NCBI GenBank assembly: GCA_964491875.1
Contig: CAZBIC010000024.1
Span: 57,325-121,324 of the forward strand
Length of the DNA: 64,000 bases
DNA from: JADJPG01 sp964491875
Lineage (GTDB): Bacteria > Verrucomicrobiota > Verrucomicrobiia > Limisphaerales > JADJPG01
Direction: 5' to 3'
The notes beneath the pieces are model-generated. The model was not told the DNA's origin and made no database searches. It was given only the letters and a program-made list of their open reading frames with translations. This document shows positions 45,801 to 54,298 of this stretch, piece after piece; position 1 is the stretch's first letter; the number at the start of each line of letters is the position of its first letter. A program made the position numbers and the translations under genes.

Positions 45801-45846
45801 AGTGCGGGCGCGCTTTCGTGAGCTCGGCATCGATTGGGAACCGTGA
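42805..45846 (+). CDS. Membrane Ser/Thr protein kinase with C-terminal WD40-like propeller
   Basis: 1013 residues. The N-terminal kinase domain (about 15-300) has the glycine loop GRGAYGEV (24-31), Lys45 in AVKIV, the catalytic HRDVKPAN (168-175), and a PPE triplet (208-210). The Mg-binding DFG is replaced by DIG (187-189), so Asp is kept. A membrane span lies near 312-330 (AAALAILVAIGWVAFASY), followed by a charged coiled-coil segment (about 333-375) and a long WD40-like propeller (about 410-1000; repeats such as LRFSPDARYLAFKRD, FHPSQPKLLVGRPSGRLVRW, VSWSADGRSLAAACSDGSVN). This is the usual layout for sigma-factor-linked kinases; the propeller side would sense an extracytoplasmic signal if the span orients outward. 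It is probably co-transcribed with the sigma factor. Confidence 0.92.
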   Translation: MFGKVQPVPPIPVIPDHTLRRPIGRGAYGEVWLARNVMGTPRAVKIVWRRQFESDRPYERELAGIESYEPVSRSADGLVHVLHVGRNDAEGYFYYVMELADAADPSCEETTGTGADNSRPDVTPLSAYAPRTLRSDLSRLGRLPTGDCLRLGLDVASGLGQLHSRGLIHRDVKPANIIYVNGRAKLADIGLVSVGGDERTFVGTEGYIPPEGPGSASSDLYALGIVLYEASTGYTPDRFPDVPPEWFAEGSGDETLELHEVVLKACEAQRENRYSNVEALQADLALLQSGQSLRRVRGLERRLSRLKALGIAAALAILVAIGWVAFASYRAREAAATRAKETQLRERAEAAERAATDRLHGALLEQARATVMSGEMGRRFRTLDAVRQAAVIRNTPELRREAFAALALPDFAVERTIPLGSNANEVTVDPTFTRFAVAQGRGPVEVRSLADANWRIELPPSTNLSAHVLRFSPDARYLAFKRDHTDSYDSDLEVWDLKSTQRVIHATRAAANNAISFHPSQPKLLVGRPSGRLVRWDLVTGREEQSWRLPPHWSVAYSPEGARFAIARPDEIRGACVDVFGASDGVLLASNRFDQDVLMVSWSADGRSLAAACSDGSVNLMNARDGSVRALGLHKAQAVEASFVPGGEFLVSSGWDNEVNVWNLRSYQRELTAPLGGKVPVFNPGGQRAAMKGSGPELLLLDFSAAGDSALWDLPDSMNLASRRGEFSPDGNWFVAPTKAGFALWQVGQLSEPIFQGGGGLGDVAWVPGRDEFIGPDETKLFRWRVSREAGDVRPRIQALPVFSPTERIYSVHWLRRRNAFLFSGLEGLRLVPFEQLESGAGPQRRGGLWISAVAPDESWVAAPYYRNPVVRIFRVPDFSVAVALTNPAPVRSLACAPSGEHLAVLTRDSLCLWETRTWTLTKKLALVTDSYGQVSYSGDGKILLVTETARNSTLRHADTLEPVLPLPLWRLPNAISADGRHLALNVEGRRLQFVDLKAVRARFRELGIDWEP

Positions 45847-45868
45847 TTCGTTCCGCAAGGCGCGGCCG

Positions 45869-46933
45869 TCATTCGTCTTTGAACTTCAATCCACGCAGGC
45901 TGCGGCCGAGCTTGGAGCGGCGGCGTTCCTCACTTCTCACGCGCACGGCACGGCGAGTTCCGAATTGCGAGGCTTCCTGGCGGAGCTTGTGAAAGCTGGC
46001 AAGGCGCGAGGCGGCGAGCTGGCCGGTTTGCAAGGCGTGCTGCACGGCGCAGCCCGGTTCCTTTTCGTGACGACAATCGCTGAAGCGACAGCGGACGGCG
46101 AGCGCTTCGATATCCGCGAACGCAGTTTCGAGCCCGTCCTCGCCTTCCCACAGTTGCAGCTCGCGCAGGCCCGGCGTGTCGATCAATACGCCGCCGCCGG
46201 AGAGGAAAATCATCTCGCGACTCGTGGTGGTGTGGCGACCCTTCTGATCGCTCTCGCGAACGGGCAGCACCGGCTGGACTTCGTCGCCCACGAGATGGTT
46301 CACGAGCGTGGATTTGCCGACGCCCGACGGCCCGAGGAACGCCACGGTCCAGCCTTTGTCCATGCGCTTTTTGACGGCGGCGATTCCCTGTCCTTCGAGG
46401 CAGCTGATGGCCAGCACGTCCGCTTCTTTCGCAATCTTCCGGACGGCGCGCAGCGCGTCGGTTTTGTCCGGGCACAAATCCGTCTTCGTCAGAATGACGG
46501 TAGGCGTCGCGCCGCTGTCCCACGCGAGGGTGAGGAAACGTTCGATGCGCCGGAGGTTCGGCGCGGCGGCGAGGGATTCGATGACGAAGACTTCGTCGAT
46601 GTTCGCTGCCATGAGCTGTTCCTCCGTGACCTGGCCGGCGGCGTTGCGGGAGAAGCGGCTTTTGCGCGGGAGAATCGCTTGAATGATGGCGCGCGTTTCG
46701 CCGGCAACCGGTTCGATCGCCACCCAGTCGCCGACGGCGGGAAATTCACTCGCCACCTTGGCGGCGTGCCGAAACTTGCCGGAAACCTCGGCGGTCAGCA
46801 CTGCGTCCTGGGTCCAGACCTGGTAGCCGCCGCGAAACTGCACGGACACCCGGGCGGCAACGAGCCCTTGCGCGGCGTGGGGCGCAAAGGCGTCTTGAAA
46901 GAAGGAATTCCAGCCGAGGGCGCGCAGGCTCAT
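45869..46933 (-). CDS. rsgA: Ribosome small subunit-dependent GTPase A
   Basis: 354 residues. This circularly permuted GTPase helps late 30S subunit maturation. Order: OB-fold N-terminus; TKTD (G4, 149-152); Walker A GPSGVGKST (G1, 201-209); DTPGLRELQLW (G3); and a C-terminal zinc-binding region with CRFSDCRHEKEPGC (about 275-290). The G4-G1-G3 order confirms the permuted family. It is convergent with the kinase gene (22 bp) and divergent from the giant repeat gene at 47066, so it splits two genes that share a promoter motif. Confidence 0.96.
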   Translation of the reverse strand: MSLRALGWNSFFQDAFAPHAAQGLVAARVSVQFRGGYQVWTQDAVLTAEVSGKFRHAAKVASEFPAVGDWVAIEPVAGETRAIIQAILPRKSRFSRNAAGQVTEEQLMAANIDEVFVIESLAAAPNLRRIERFLTLAWDSGATPTVILTKTDLCPDKTDALRAVRKIAKEADVLAISCLEGQGIAAVKKRMDKGWTVAFLGPSGVGKSTLVNHLVGDEVQPVLPVRESDQKGRHTTTSREMIFLSGGGVLIDTPGLRELQLWEGEDGLETAFADIEALAVRCRFSDCRHEKEPGCAVQHALQTGQLAASRLASFHKLRQEASQFGTRRAVRVRSEERRRSKLGRSLRGLKFKDE

Positions 46934-47029
46934 TCAGGTTCAGCCAAGTCGAGTCATTGAAAGGGAGAATTGCGCGGACGAGGGCGTCCGTCCAGAGGGT
47001 TTCGAATACGAGTTGCACCGAAACATTTC

Positions 47030-47059
47030 TGAAAGATCCGTCGCGGCCCGGGCTTACTA
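47030..47059 (+). promoter_or_regulatory. ECF-type promoter matching that of the sigma factor gene
   Basis: TGAAAGAT (47030-47037), 15 bases, CTTACTA (47053-47059), identical in both boxes and spacing to 42096-42125. The ATG at 47066 follows after six bases, so transcription would start at or next to it. A CCCGGG lies inside the spacer (47047-47052). Confidence 0.72.
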
Positions 47060-47065
47060 GGTGGG

Positions 47066-50000
47066 ATGAAGACAATTGTTTTTGCGGTGTGGTTGTTTGT
47101 GTTGGCCGGCGTTGCCATGGCAGCCGAGCGCGAGTGGACTGGGTTGGGCGGAAACCGGCTGTGGAGCAATCCGAACAACTGGTCACCTGCCGGTGCGCCG
47201 CAGAACGGTGATGCGTTGACCTTTCCCGGCTGCGTCTTTTGTGGTGGCGCGATGGAGAATGATTTGTCGGGTCTGGTGGTTGAGTCGCTCTATTTCCGCA
47301 CCGACTTCACGTTGAACGGCAATGCGCTGACGCTCTTGGATCACATCACGATCGGGAATGGAACGACCACGGCGGCGGTGACGCTGAACCTTCCGATCGT
47401 TCTCGGTGCGGACTGCGATTTCCATGTCTCATGGGGGGATGGCGTGTTGGATGATCGAAACAATCTCTATGTGAACGGGCCGGTGAATTTGAACGGCCAC
47501 AATTTAGGGGTCGATGCGGTGAGCAGTCTGATTGACGATCCGATTTTTGGCCGATCGACTTCGGATTGTGAGATCTCCGGACCCATCTCCGGAGCTGGTA
47601 ACGTCAACATCCGCGCCGGGCGCGAATGCTACGTCTCCTTCCGTGGAACAGCGGATAACACGTTCACCGGCGAGTTGACTTTGTGGTCGGAGAATCCGGG
47701 TTACGTGCGGCTGGAGAAGCAGGGTGGGGTGGTGGCGACGAATCGTGTTCGGGTATGGGGCGGCACAGCGAATTACTATCGCGCGGATCAAGTGGGGGAC
47801 CTTGCGACGCTCGTTGTTTCCGGAGGCGATTTGAACCTCAACGGTTTCTCCGAGACGGTCCAGAACGTGGTGATGTTCGCGGATGGATTGCTCAAGACCG
47901 AGACGGGCACATTGACGATCATGGGCAACGTCACCAGTGCCAGTGGGAACTTTTCTCCGTTCCCGACCCCAGTGATGCAAGGCCGGCTCTCGCTGCCCAA
48001 CGTACCGCACAGCCTGATCATCACGGGAGCTTCGTTCTATGGACTGGACATCCAGGCTGAGATCACCGGCGCCGGTGGTTTCACCAAGACCGGCTCGCGG
48101 ACGGTGGTTTTGTCCGGGCGAAATACGTTCACCGGCCATGTCTCGATCAATCAAGGACTCGTCGAAGCGGGTCACACCAACGCATTCGGCAGCGCCGCCG
48201 GAAGCGTGCTTCTCAGTGGCGGCGGGGTTCGCCTGAACAACATCTCGGTTCACGGGGAGTCGCTTGTCTGCAACACCGGCGGTTCCGTGCTCAGCACCTT
48301 TGGCACCTGCACCTGGGGAGGACCCATCGCGCTCGCGGACCAGTTGCTGGTCTATGGCGAAGACCTCACGCTGTCGCGTTCCATTTCCGGCTCCGGCGGT
48401 CTGTTCATTCTCGGCACCGTGGTGACGTTGACGGGTTCCGAGAACAACACCTTCACCGGCGCGATTCAACCGCGCTGCGAATTGCTCCAGCTGAACAAAT
48501 CCTCGGGTGTTCGCGCGTTTGCCGGGCCGTTGATTGTCGGTCCCAGCGCCGCTCCCAAGCACGAGGTGCGTTGGTTGAGCAGCTATCAGCTGCCGGAGAA
48601 TGCGGAGGTCACGCTGTACACCAATGCGTTGCTTTCGATCCCCAATTCCGCGGAAGCGGTTTCGAATCTCACGTTCACGGGTGGCCGGGTGGTTCTTGGC
48701 GCCGCCGGCGTGCTTCAGTTGCTCGGCACGTTGAAGGTGAATCCCACGAACGTCACGGCGGTGATCGAAGGCGCGACGGGACTTGGTTCGCTGTTTCTTC
48801 CGTCGATTCGGACGTTCGAGGTGAACACGACTGGCAACTACGGCGAGCTTGCGAGTCAGTTGCCTCATCTTGATATCTCAGCGCGCATTGCCGGTCGCGG
48901 ATTCAACAAGACCGGCAGTGGCTTTCTACATCTTTCGGGGAACAACTTGTTCGCAGGCCCGGTGGTCATCGAGCAAGGAGTGGTCCTGGCCCGGCACAAC
49001 AATGCGTTGGGTGGGGTGAACGGCGGAACCACGGTGAAGGCTGGTGCGACACTGGGACTGGGAGTCGAGACATCTCTCGTGCGGGAACCGCTTACGCTGA
49101 CCGGGAACGGATTTGGCGGCTCTTTTGGTGCGCTTGCCACCTTGGGTGAGGTGACTCTCAGCAATAGTGTCGTGATTGTGTCCGGTGCCATGATTAACAC
49201 GGACGAGAAATTGTTTCCGCCGGAGCCGGCGGTCGCCCGGATCGAGGGCACCATCAGCGGCGATGGCGAGCTGCGAAAAGATGGACCCGGCAGGTTGGTC
49301 CTGGCGGGTAATGCGAACAATCCTTACACCGGCGATACTCGAGTTATTTCGGGAACGCTGGCACTCGATAAACCGGACTTTTTCCAGGCTGTTCCCGGGA
49401 ACCTGATCATCGGAGGAGACAGCAATCCGCTGACTTCGCCCAAGGTTCAGCATCTTTCACACGATCAGATCTGGGCCAACGTCACGGTCAATGGCGATGG
49501 TGTCCTCGATCTGAATGGCTACGAGGAATACCTCCTCGCGCTCACGCTCAATGACGGTGGCGACGTTCACACGGGCGCGGGATTGTTGACGCTCGAGGGA
49601 AATCTTGCGGACAACTCGCTCACGGTGAATCCCGGGACACGCAGTTCGAGTTCGGTCATCTCGGGTCGCCTGGGTTTGCGCACGGGCAATCACCGCATCG
49701 CGGTTGGCTCGTCGCTGATTGGCGGGTTGCTGGAAGCGTCCGAACTCGACATCACCGCCGCCGTCATCAACTACAACGGCATCGCGAACCTCCACAAGAA
49801 CGGCTCCGGCGCAATGCGTCTCGCGGGCGCGAACACGTTCACGGGTACTCTGAACGTGAACGGTGGCGCCGTGATCGCCGCGCACAGCTCCGCGTTCGGA
49901 ACGACCCAGGGCTCGACGACGGTGCAAAGCAACGGCGTCGTGGCGCTCGAAGGCAACATTGCGATCAACGAATTTCTGCTGCTCGACACCGCCGCGCCGG

Positions 50001-52132
50001 CGGCGTTGCGCTCGCTGAGCGGAACAAACTTGTCGACCGGCGCGATCAACTTGCTTCGGCCATCTTGCGGCATCGACGTGCCGTTTCCTGACGGACGCCT
50101 TCAATTGCTCGGGCGCATCGGAAGCTCCGGTGGCCTGACCAAGCTCGGCGCGGGGACGGTGGAGTTCTTCGGACCGGGCACGAACGATTACGCGGGTCTC
50201 ACGGTGATCATCAACGGTGTCGTCGAAGCACGACGCGGAAACGGACTGGGGATCGGCTGGACCTCGATTCCCGGCGATGTGCTGATGGGCGATGACTCAA
50301 CTTCAACCACCACGGCACGACTGCGTGTCCAACTACCAGGCCAGTTCAACCGCCGCGCCACCGTCACGCTCGGTCGGAGCGCGTTGATGGAGCTGAGTGG
50401 CGGAAGGCCCGGCGCGAATGCGACGTTGCGGCGCTTGCTCGGCTCGGGTGCGGTGAATCTCGCCACCGGTTCATTCCTGAACATCAGCAACGATGTCTCG
50501 TTCACCTTCGATGGCTCATTCTCCGGTGGCGGTTCACTCGGAAAATTCGGTCGCGATACCACCATGCATTTCACGGGGAACGGGACGCTCACCGGCCCAA
50601 CGACGATCTTGGAAGGAAAGTTTCTCATGGACGGATCGATGCCGTCCTCTGCGCTTACAGTGAACAGCATCGGCGCGTTGCTGGGCGATGGCGAGGTTGG
50701 CCCGTTGACGGTGATGAACGGTGGCGTGGTGAAACCCGAGGGCGCTCAGCCGGGACGGCTCGCGGCTGACCTCGCCGCGGCATCGCTCGATCTTCAAACC
50801 GGTGGTGTGCTGAATCTCGACTTCTTCGGCTCGCACGGGACAGCCGGCAACGATGTCCTCACCGTGGCGGGAGCCGTGACGTTGAACAATGGTCGGCTCA
50901 GCGCAGGATTTCTCGGCGCGTCGCGCGAAGGTGAGACGGTGATGCTCATTCGCAAGACGTCGGCGGGTCCGGTCACGGGGACATTCTCCGGCTGGCCGCA
51001 AGGCGCGGTCCAGAAGGTCGGCGAAATCCCCGTCGCCATCAGCTACAGCGGCGGCGACGGAAACGATGTGACGCTGACGGTGACGAATCTCGCCGGCGGA
51101 GCGGCTGGAGTGCAGGTGCTGTCCGGCAATGGCAACGGACTGTTCGAGCCCGATGAATGCAACCTTGTGTTTCTGGGTGTGCAGAACCGTCGCAACTCCG
51201 GCATCAAGCTCGAGAACGTCTCGTTGCGTTCGCTCACGCCGACGGCGCTGGTGACGATCTCAGCTGCCGAGTATCCGAATATCCCGGCCTCCAGCATCCG
51301 CAGTAATCTCGCGCCGTTCCAGGTTCGCACGCTCGCTTCGCATCCGTGCGGCGCGCCAGTGCTCGTGGAGTTGCAAGCCACGGTGGTGGGCGAGGGAACC
51401 TTCGCCATTCCGTTCACGCTGCTCGGTGGCACGGATTGCAGCAACGGCGGCGGCGCGTGTGAGAGCTGCACTATTGTGAGTGGCACGTTCACGACCAATT
51501 CGACGGTGTGGCTGCAACCGTTGCTGGCGTCGGGCGAGGCGTCGATTTGCTTTCCGGAGAAGCCCTGTCCGGGTGTCGACCTGAGCACGAATCTCCCGCC
51601 GGTTCGCTATATCCAGCACAGCTTCACGAATACGACCGACGCCGAACTGTGCGTGACGGCGCAGCTGCACTTCGACTGCCCGACTGCTCCTTCGGGTGCG
51701 TTGCATGCCGCGGCGTATCTCGGCGGCGGTATTCCGAATTCTCCCTGCGTGAATTACCTCGGCGACTCCGGTGCGACGACACCTTCCGCTTACCCGCCGT
51801 TTTCCTTCCGAGTGCCGGCGGGTTCGAACTTCGTGGTCGTGGTCTCCACGCGCACCGCCGACATCGGATGCGAGAGCTATTGGGTGGAACTCTTCGGCCT
51901 GCCGTGTCCGCCACCGCGTCTCGACATCGCTCGCGATGTCACGCCGGGAAACGTGTTGCTGCAATGGAGCACGGCTTATCCGGAGTGGCGGTTGCAATCC
52001 GTCGGTGACCTCGGCGGCAAGACGATGTTCGTGGACCGTCCCGATGCGCGGTCTGCCGCGGTGAGCAGCGGGCGATTCACGGTGACCAACCAGACTGGCC
52101 TTCCGAGCGGCTTCTACCGGCTGACGCGGTAA
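47066..52132 (+). CDS. Giant exported autotransporter-associated beta-strand repeat protein
   Basis: 1688 residues with a clear signal peptide (MKTIVFAVWLFVLAGVAMA). Most of it (about residues 25-1300) is beta-helix built from repeats of the form (T/N)KTG.G...LSG.NTFTG...(I)..G.(V/L).A.H (for example at bases 48080, 48900, 49270, 49790 and 50137), the autotransporter-associated beta-strand repeat seen in large adhesins. After residue 1350 there is a cysteine-containing domain (CSNGGGACESC, NSPCVNYLGDSG, ADIGCESYW) and a C-terminal module ending FYRLTR. No classical autotransporter barrel is present, so export route and anchoring are open. Its promoter matches that of the ECF sigma factor gene, making it the best candidate for its target. 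Confidence 0.92.
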   Translation: MKTIVFAVWLFVLAGVAMAAEREWTGLGGNRLWSNPNNWSPAGAPQNGDALTFPGCVFCGGAMENDLSGLVVESLYFRTDFTLNGNALTLLDHITIGNGTTTAAVTLNLPIVLGADCDFHVSWGDGVLDDRNNLYVNGPVNLNGHNLGVDAVSSLIDDPIFGRSTSDCEISGPISGAGNVNIRAGRECYVSFRGTADNTFTGELTLWSENPGYVRLEKQGGVVATNRVRVWGGTANYYRADQVGDLATLVVSGGDLNLNGFSETVQNVVMFADGLLKTETGTLTIMGNVTSASGNFSPFPTPVMQGRLSLPNVPHSLIITGASFYGLDIQAEITGAGGFTKTGSRTVVLSGRNTFTGHVSINQGLVEAGHTNAFGSAAGSVLLSGGGVRLNNISVHGESLVCNTGGSVLSTFGTCTWGGPIALADQLLVYGEDLTLSRSISGSGGLFILGTVVTLTGSENNTFTGAIQPRCELLQLNKSSGVRAFAGPLIVGPSAAPKHEVRWLSSYQLPENAEVTLYTNALLSIPNSAEAVSNLTFTGGRVVLGAAGVLQLLGTLKVNPTNVTAVIEGATGLGSLFLPSIRTFEVNTTGNYGELASQLPHLDISARIAGRGFNKTGSGFLHLSGNNLFAGPVVIEQGVVLARHNNALGGVNGGTTVKAGATLGLGVETSLVREPLTLTGNGFGGSFGALATLGEVTLSNSVVIVSGAMINTDEKLFPPEPAVARIEGTISGDGELRKDGPGRLVLAGNANNPYTGDTRVISGTLALDKPDFFQAVPGNLIIGGDSNPLTSPKVQHLSHDQIWANVTVNGDGVLDLNGYEEYLLALTLNDGGDVHTGAGLLTLEGNLADNSLTVNPGTRSSSSVISGRLGLRTGNHRIAVGSSLIGGLLEASELDITAAVINYNGIANLHKNGSGAMRLAGANTFTGTLNVNGGAVIAAHSSAFGTTQGSTTVQSNGVVALEGNIAINEFLLLDTAAPAALRSLSGTNLSTGAINLLRPSCGIDVPFPDGRLQLLGRIGSSGGLTKLGAGTVEFFGPGTNDYAGLTVIINGVVEARRGNGLGIGWTSIPGDVLMGDDSTSTTTARLRVQLPGQFNRRATVTLGRSALMELSGGRPGANATLRRLLGSGAVNLATGSFLNISNDVSFTFDGSFSGGGSLGKFGRDTTMHFTGNGTLTGPTTILEGKFLMDGSMPSSALTVNSIGALLGDGEVGPLTVMNGGVVKPEGAQPGRLAADLAAASLDLQTGGVLNLDFFGSHGTAGNDVLTVAGAVTLNNGRLSAGFLGASREGETVMLIRKTSAGPVTGTFSGWPQGAVQKVGEIPVAISYSGGDGNDVTLTVTNLAGGAAGVQVLSGNGNGLFEPDECNLVFLGVQNRRNSGIKLENVSLRSLTPTALVTISAAEYPNIPASSIRSNLAPFQVRTLASHPCGAPVLVELQATVVGEGTFAIPFTLLGGTDCSNGGGACESCTIVSGTFTTNSTVWLQPLLASGEASICFPEKPCPGVDLSTNLPPVRYIQHSFTNTTDAELCVTAQLHFDCPTAPSGALHAAAYLGGGIPNSPCVNYLGDSGATTPSAYPPFSFRVPAGSNFVVVVSTRTADIGCESYWVELFGLPCPPPRLDIARDVTPGNVLLQWSTAYPEWRLQSVGDLGGKTMFVDRPDARSAAVSSGRFTVTNQTGLPSGFYRLTR

Positions 52133-52287
52133 AATCAAACGCGATGGCGACCGGCGGCCTGGGTAAACCCCGCGCCGTTTCTGTTTGTCGCGAGCGCGTG
52201 GTGATGGTTGTGGCGCATGATCGACCTCGCACGGTGGGAGGTTTGCAGGCTTGCTCCTTTCGCGTGCTGGGCTACAACTTCCGCGCG

Positions 52288-53250
52288 ATGAACTCCGTTG
52301 CCCTGACAATCCTCAGCCCGCGCTTGCTCCTGCGCTGGGCGGGGCTGGTGCTTGGCGTGGTGTTGCTGGGCGGTTGCTCGATCAAGAAGATGGCGATCAA
52401 CAAGCTCGGCGACGCGCTCTCGGGCAGTGGAACAGCCTTCGCTTCCGACGATGATCCGGAGCTGGTGAAGGCGGCGGTTCCGTTCAGCCTGAAATTGATC
52501 GAAAGCCTGCTGGCGGAGAGTCCCCAGCATCAAGGACTGCTTCTCGCGGCGTGCAGCGGGTTCACCCAATACGGTTACGCGTTCGTGAATCAGGACGCGG
52601 ATGAGATGGAGGATTCGGATATCGCGGCGGCGACGAAGTTGCGCACGCGGGCCCGAAAATTGTATTTGCGGGCGCGTGGCTACGGACTGCGCGGATTGGA
52701 AGCGCGGCATCCGGGATTCGAGCAAACGCTCCGCAAGAATCCCAAGTTGGCGGTGAAGTCGGCGAAGGTCGGTGATGTTCCGCTTCTGTTCTGGACGGCG
52801 GCGGCGTGGGGTTCAGCGATTTCTGTCTCGAAGGATGATCCGGCGCTGGTTTCGGATCAGCTCATTATGGAGGCGTTGATCGATCGCGCGCTGGAGTTGG
52901 ACGAAGACTTCGATCGCGGGGCGATTCACGGGGTACTGATTTCGTACGAGATGGCGCGGCAGGGATTACAGGGCGATCCAGCGCTGCGTTCGAAGAAGCA
53001 TTTCGATCGGGCGATGTTGTTGTCCGAAGGAAAGCTGGCGTCGCCGCTGGTGAGTTACGCGGAGGCGGTGAGTGTGGAGAAGCAGAACCGCGCGGAGTTT
53101 CAGGCGTTGCTGGAGAAGGCGCTGGCGCTCAACCCTGATGCGGTCCCGGAATCGCGCTTATTGAATCTCGTCGCGCAACGGCGCGCGCGCTGGTTGCTGG
53201 GGCGCGTGGATGATTTGTTTATTGGCGGCGTGAAAACAGACGACAAATAG
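52288..53250 (+). CDS. TRAP transporter TatT-like lipoprotein
   Basis: 320 residues from the ATG at 52288, chosen because it places the lipobox LLGGC with Cys30 in a typical lipoprotein signal; an upstream frame from 52144 has no signal. The mature part is helical in TPR-like fashion (SLLAESPQHQGLLLAACSG, KLYLRARGYGLRGLEAR, PLLFWTAAAWGSAISVSKD, DEDFDRGAIHGVLISYE). This pattern belongs to the TRAP transporter T-component family, soluble partners that associate with the substrate-binding subunit in the periplasm. It is the first gene of a three-gene TRAP operon and ends eight bases before the DctP gene. Confidence 0.88.
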   Translation: MNSVALTILSPRLLLRWAGLVLGVVLLGGCSIKKMAINKLGDALSGSGTAFASDDDPELVKAAVPFSLKLIESLLAESPQHQGLLLAACSGFTQYGYAFVNQDADEMEDSDIAAATKLRTRARKLYLRARGYGLRGLEARHPGFEQTLRKNPKLAVKSAKVGDVPLLFWTAAAWGSAISVSKDDPALVSDQLIMEALIDRALELDEDFDRGAIHGVLISYEMARQGLQGDPALRSKKHFDRAMLLSEGKLASPLVSYAEAVSVEKQNRAEFQALLEKALALNPDAVPESRLLNLVAQRRARWLLGRVDDLFIGGVKTDDK

Positions 53251-53257
53251 TGTGCGT

Positions 53258-54298
53258 ATGACTGGTTTAAGGAATTTCAAAACTCTCGTTGGCTTCACTG
53301 CGATCGTGTTGCTGTTGGTCTCAGCGGGGGCCGCAGCGCCCGTCAACGCCACGCTTGGCACGCTCGCGCCGGAAGGCACGTCGTATCACAAGATGCTGCT
53401 CGAATTGCGCGAGAAATGGCGCAAGGCCCCGGGCGGCGGCGTGAACCTGCGCATTTACGCCGGCGGCAAAATGGGTGGCGAAGCGAAGATGGTCAGCCAG
53501 ATGCGGCTGGGCGTGCTCGATTGCGCGTTGCTCACGGTCACCGGTTTGTCGGAGATCGAACCGGCCGTGTCCGGGTTGCAGAACATCCCGATGATGTTCC
53601 GCTCGCTCGATGAAGTGGATTACGTCGGCGCGCACCTGCGTCCGGTGCTGGCGCAGCGCATGGAGAAGGCGGGCTTTGTGGTGTTGTTCTGGGGCGACAC
53701 GGGCTGGGTGCGTTACTTCTCCAAGCAGCCGATGCTCACGCCGGAGGATTTGAAAAAGACGAAGATGTTCACCTGGGCCGGCAATCCCGCCTTCACCGAA
53801 ATGCTGAAGCTGGGCGGGCTGAATCCCGTGCCGCTCGAAACGGCGGACATTGTCCCCATGCTCGACACCGGGCTCATCAACAGCGTTTCGCTGCCGCCGT
53901 TCGTGGCGCTGGCCATGCAGGTGCCAAGTCGCGCGCCGCACATGCTGGAAATCAACTGGGCGCCGCTCATCGGAGGGTTCGTGATCCGCAAATCCGTTTG
54001 GGACAAGATTCCGGCGGAAGCGAAGGACGAATTGCTGAAGGCGGCGGAGGAAGCTCGGAAGGCAAATCAGATTAATGGCCGGGCGGAAGCCGATCGCGCC
54101 GTCGAGGCGATGAAGGAGAAGGGTCTCACCGTTCACAAGCTGACTCCGGAGACGGAGGCCGCCTGGCGCAAAGCCTCCGAGTGGTACTGGCCGCACATCC
54201 GCGGCAAGTTAATCCCGGAGGACATTTTCAGCCAGGTCGAGAAGCTGCTCGCGGAATATCGGGCGAAGCAACCTGCCGCGGGCGGGGCGAAGCCATGA
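53258..54298 (+). CDS. TRAP transporter substrate-binding protein, DctP-like
   Basis: 346 residues with a signal peptide (GFTAIVLLLVSAGAAA); the ATG at 53258 is preferred over an adjacent GTG two codons earlier. It shows the DctP fold signatures: TLGTLAPEGTSYHKMLLE, GVNLRIYAGGKMGGEAKMV, the conserved Arg-containing GWVRYFSK, and MLDTGLINSVSLPP. In TRAP systems this periplasmic protein captures an organic acid and passes it to the membrane subunits. The substrate cannot be inferred. It overlaps the permease gene by four bases (ATGA). Confidence 0.92.
   Translation: MTGLRNFKTLVGFTAIVLLLVSAGAAAPVNATLGTLAPEGTSYHKMLLELREKWRKAPGGGVNLRIYAGGKMGGEAKMVSQMRLGVLDCALLTVTGLSEIEPAVSGLQNIPMMFRSLDEVDYVGAHLRPVLAQRMEKAGFVVLFWGDTGWVRYFSKQPMLTPEDLKKTKMFTWAGNPAFTEMLKLGGLNPVPLETADIVPMLDTGLINSVSLPPFVALAMQVPSRAPHMLEINWAPLIGGFVIRKSVWDKIPAEAKDELLKAAEEARKANQINGRAEADRAVEAMKEKGLTVHKLTPETEAAWRKASEWYWPHIRGKLIPEDIFSQVEKLLAEYRAKQPAAGGAKP

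Noticed and set aside
10263..49636. Avoidance of CCCGGG as support for the predicted restriction specificity
   Set aside because: CCCGGG is present several times (10263, 47047, 49394, 49631), so simple depletion cannot be claimed from this window.
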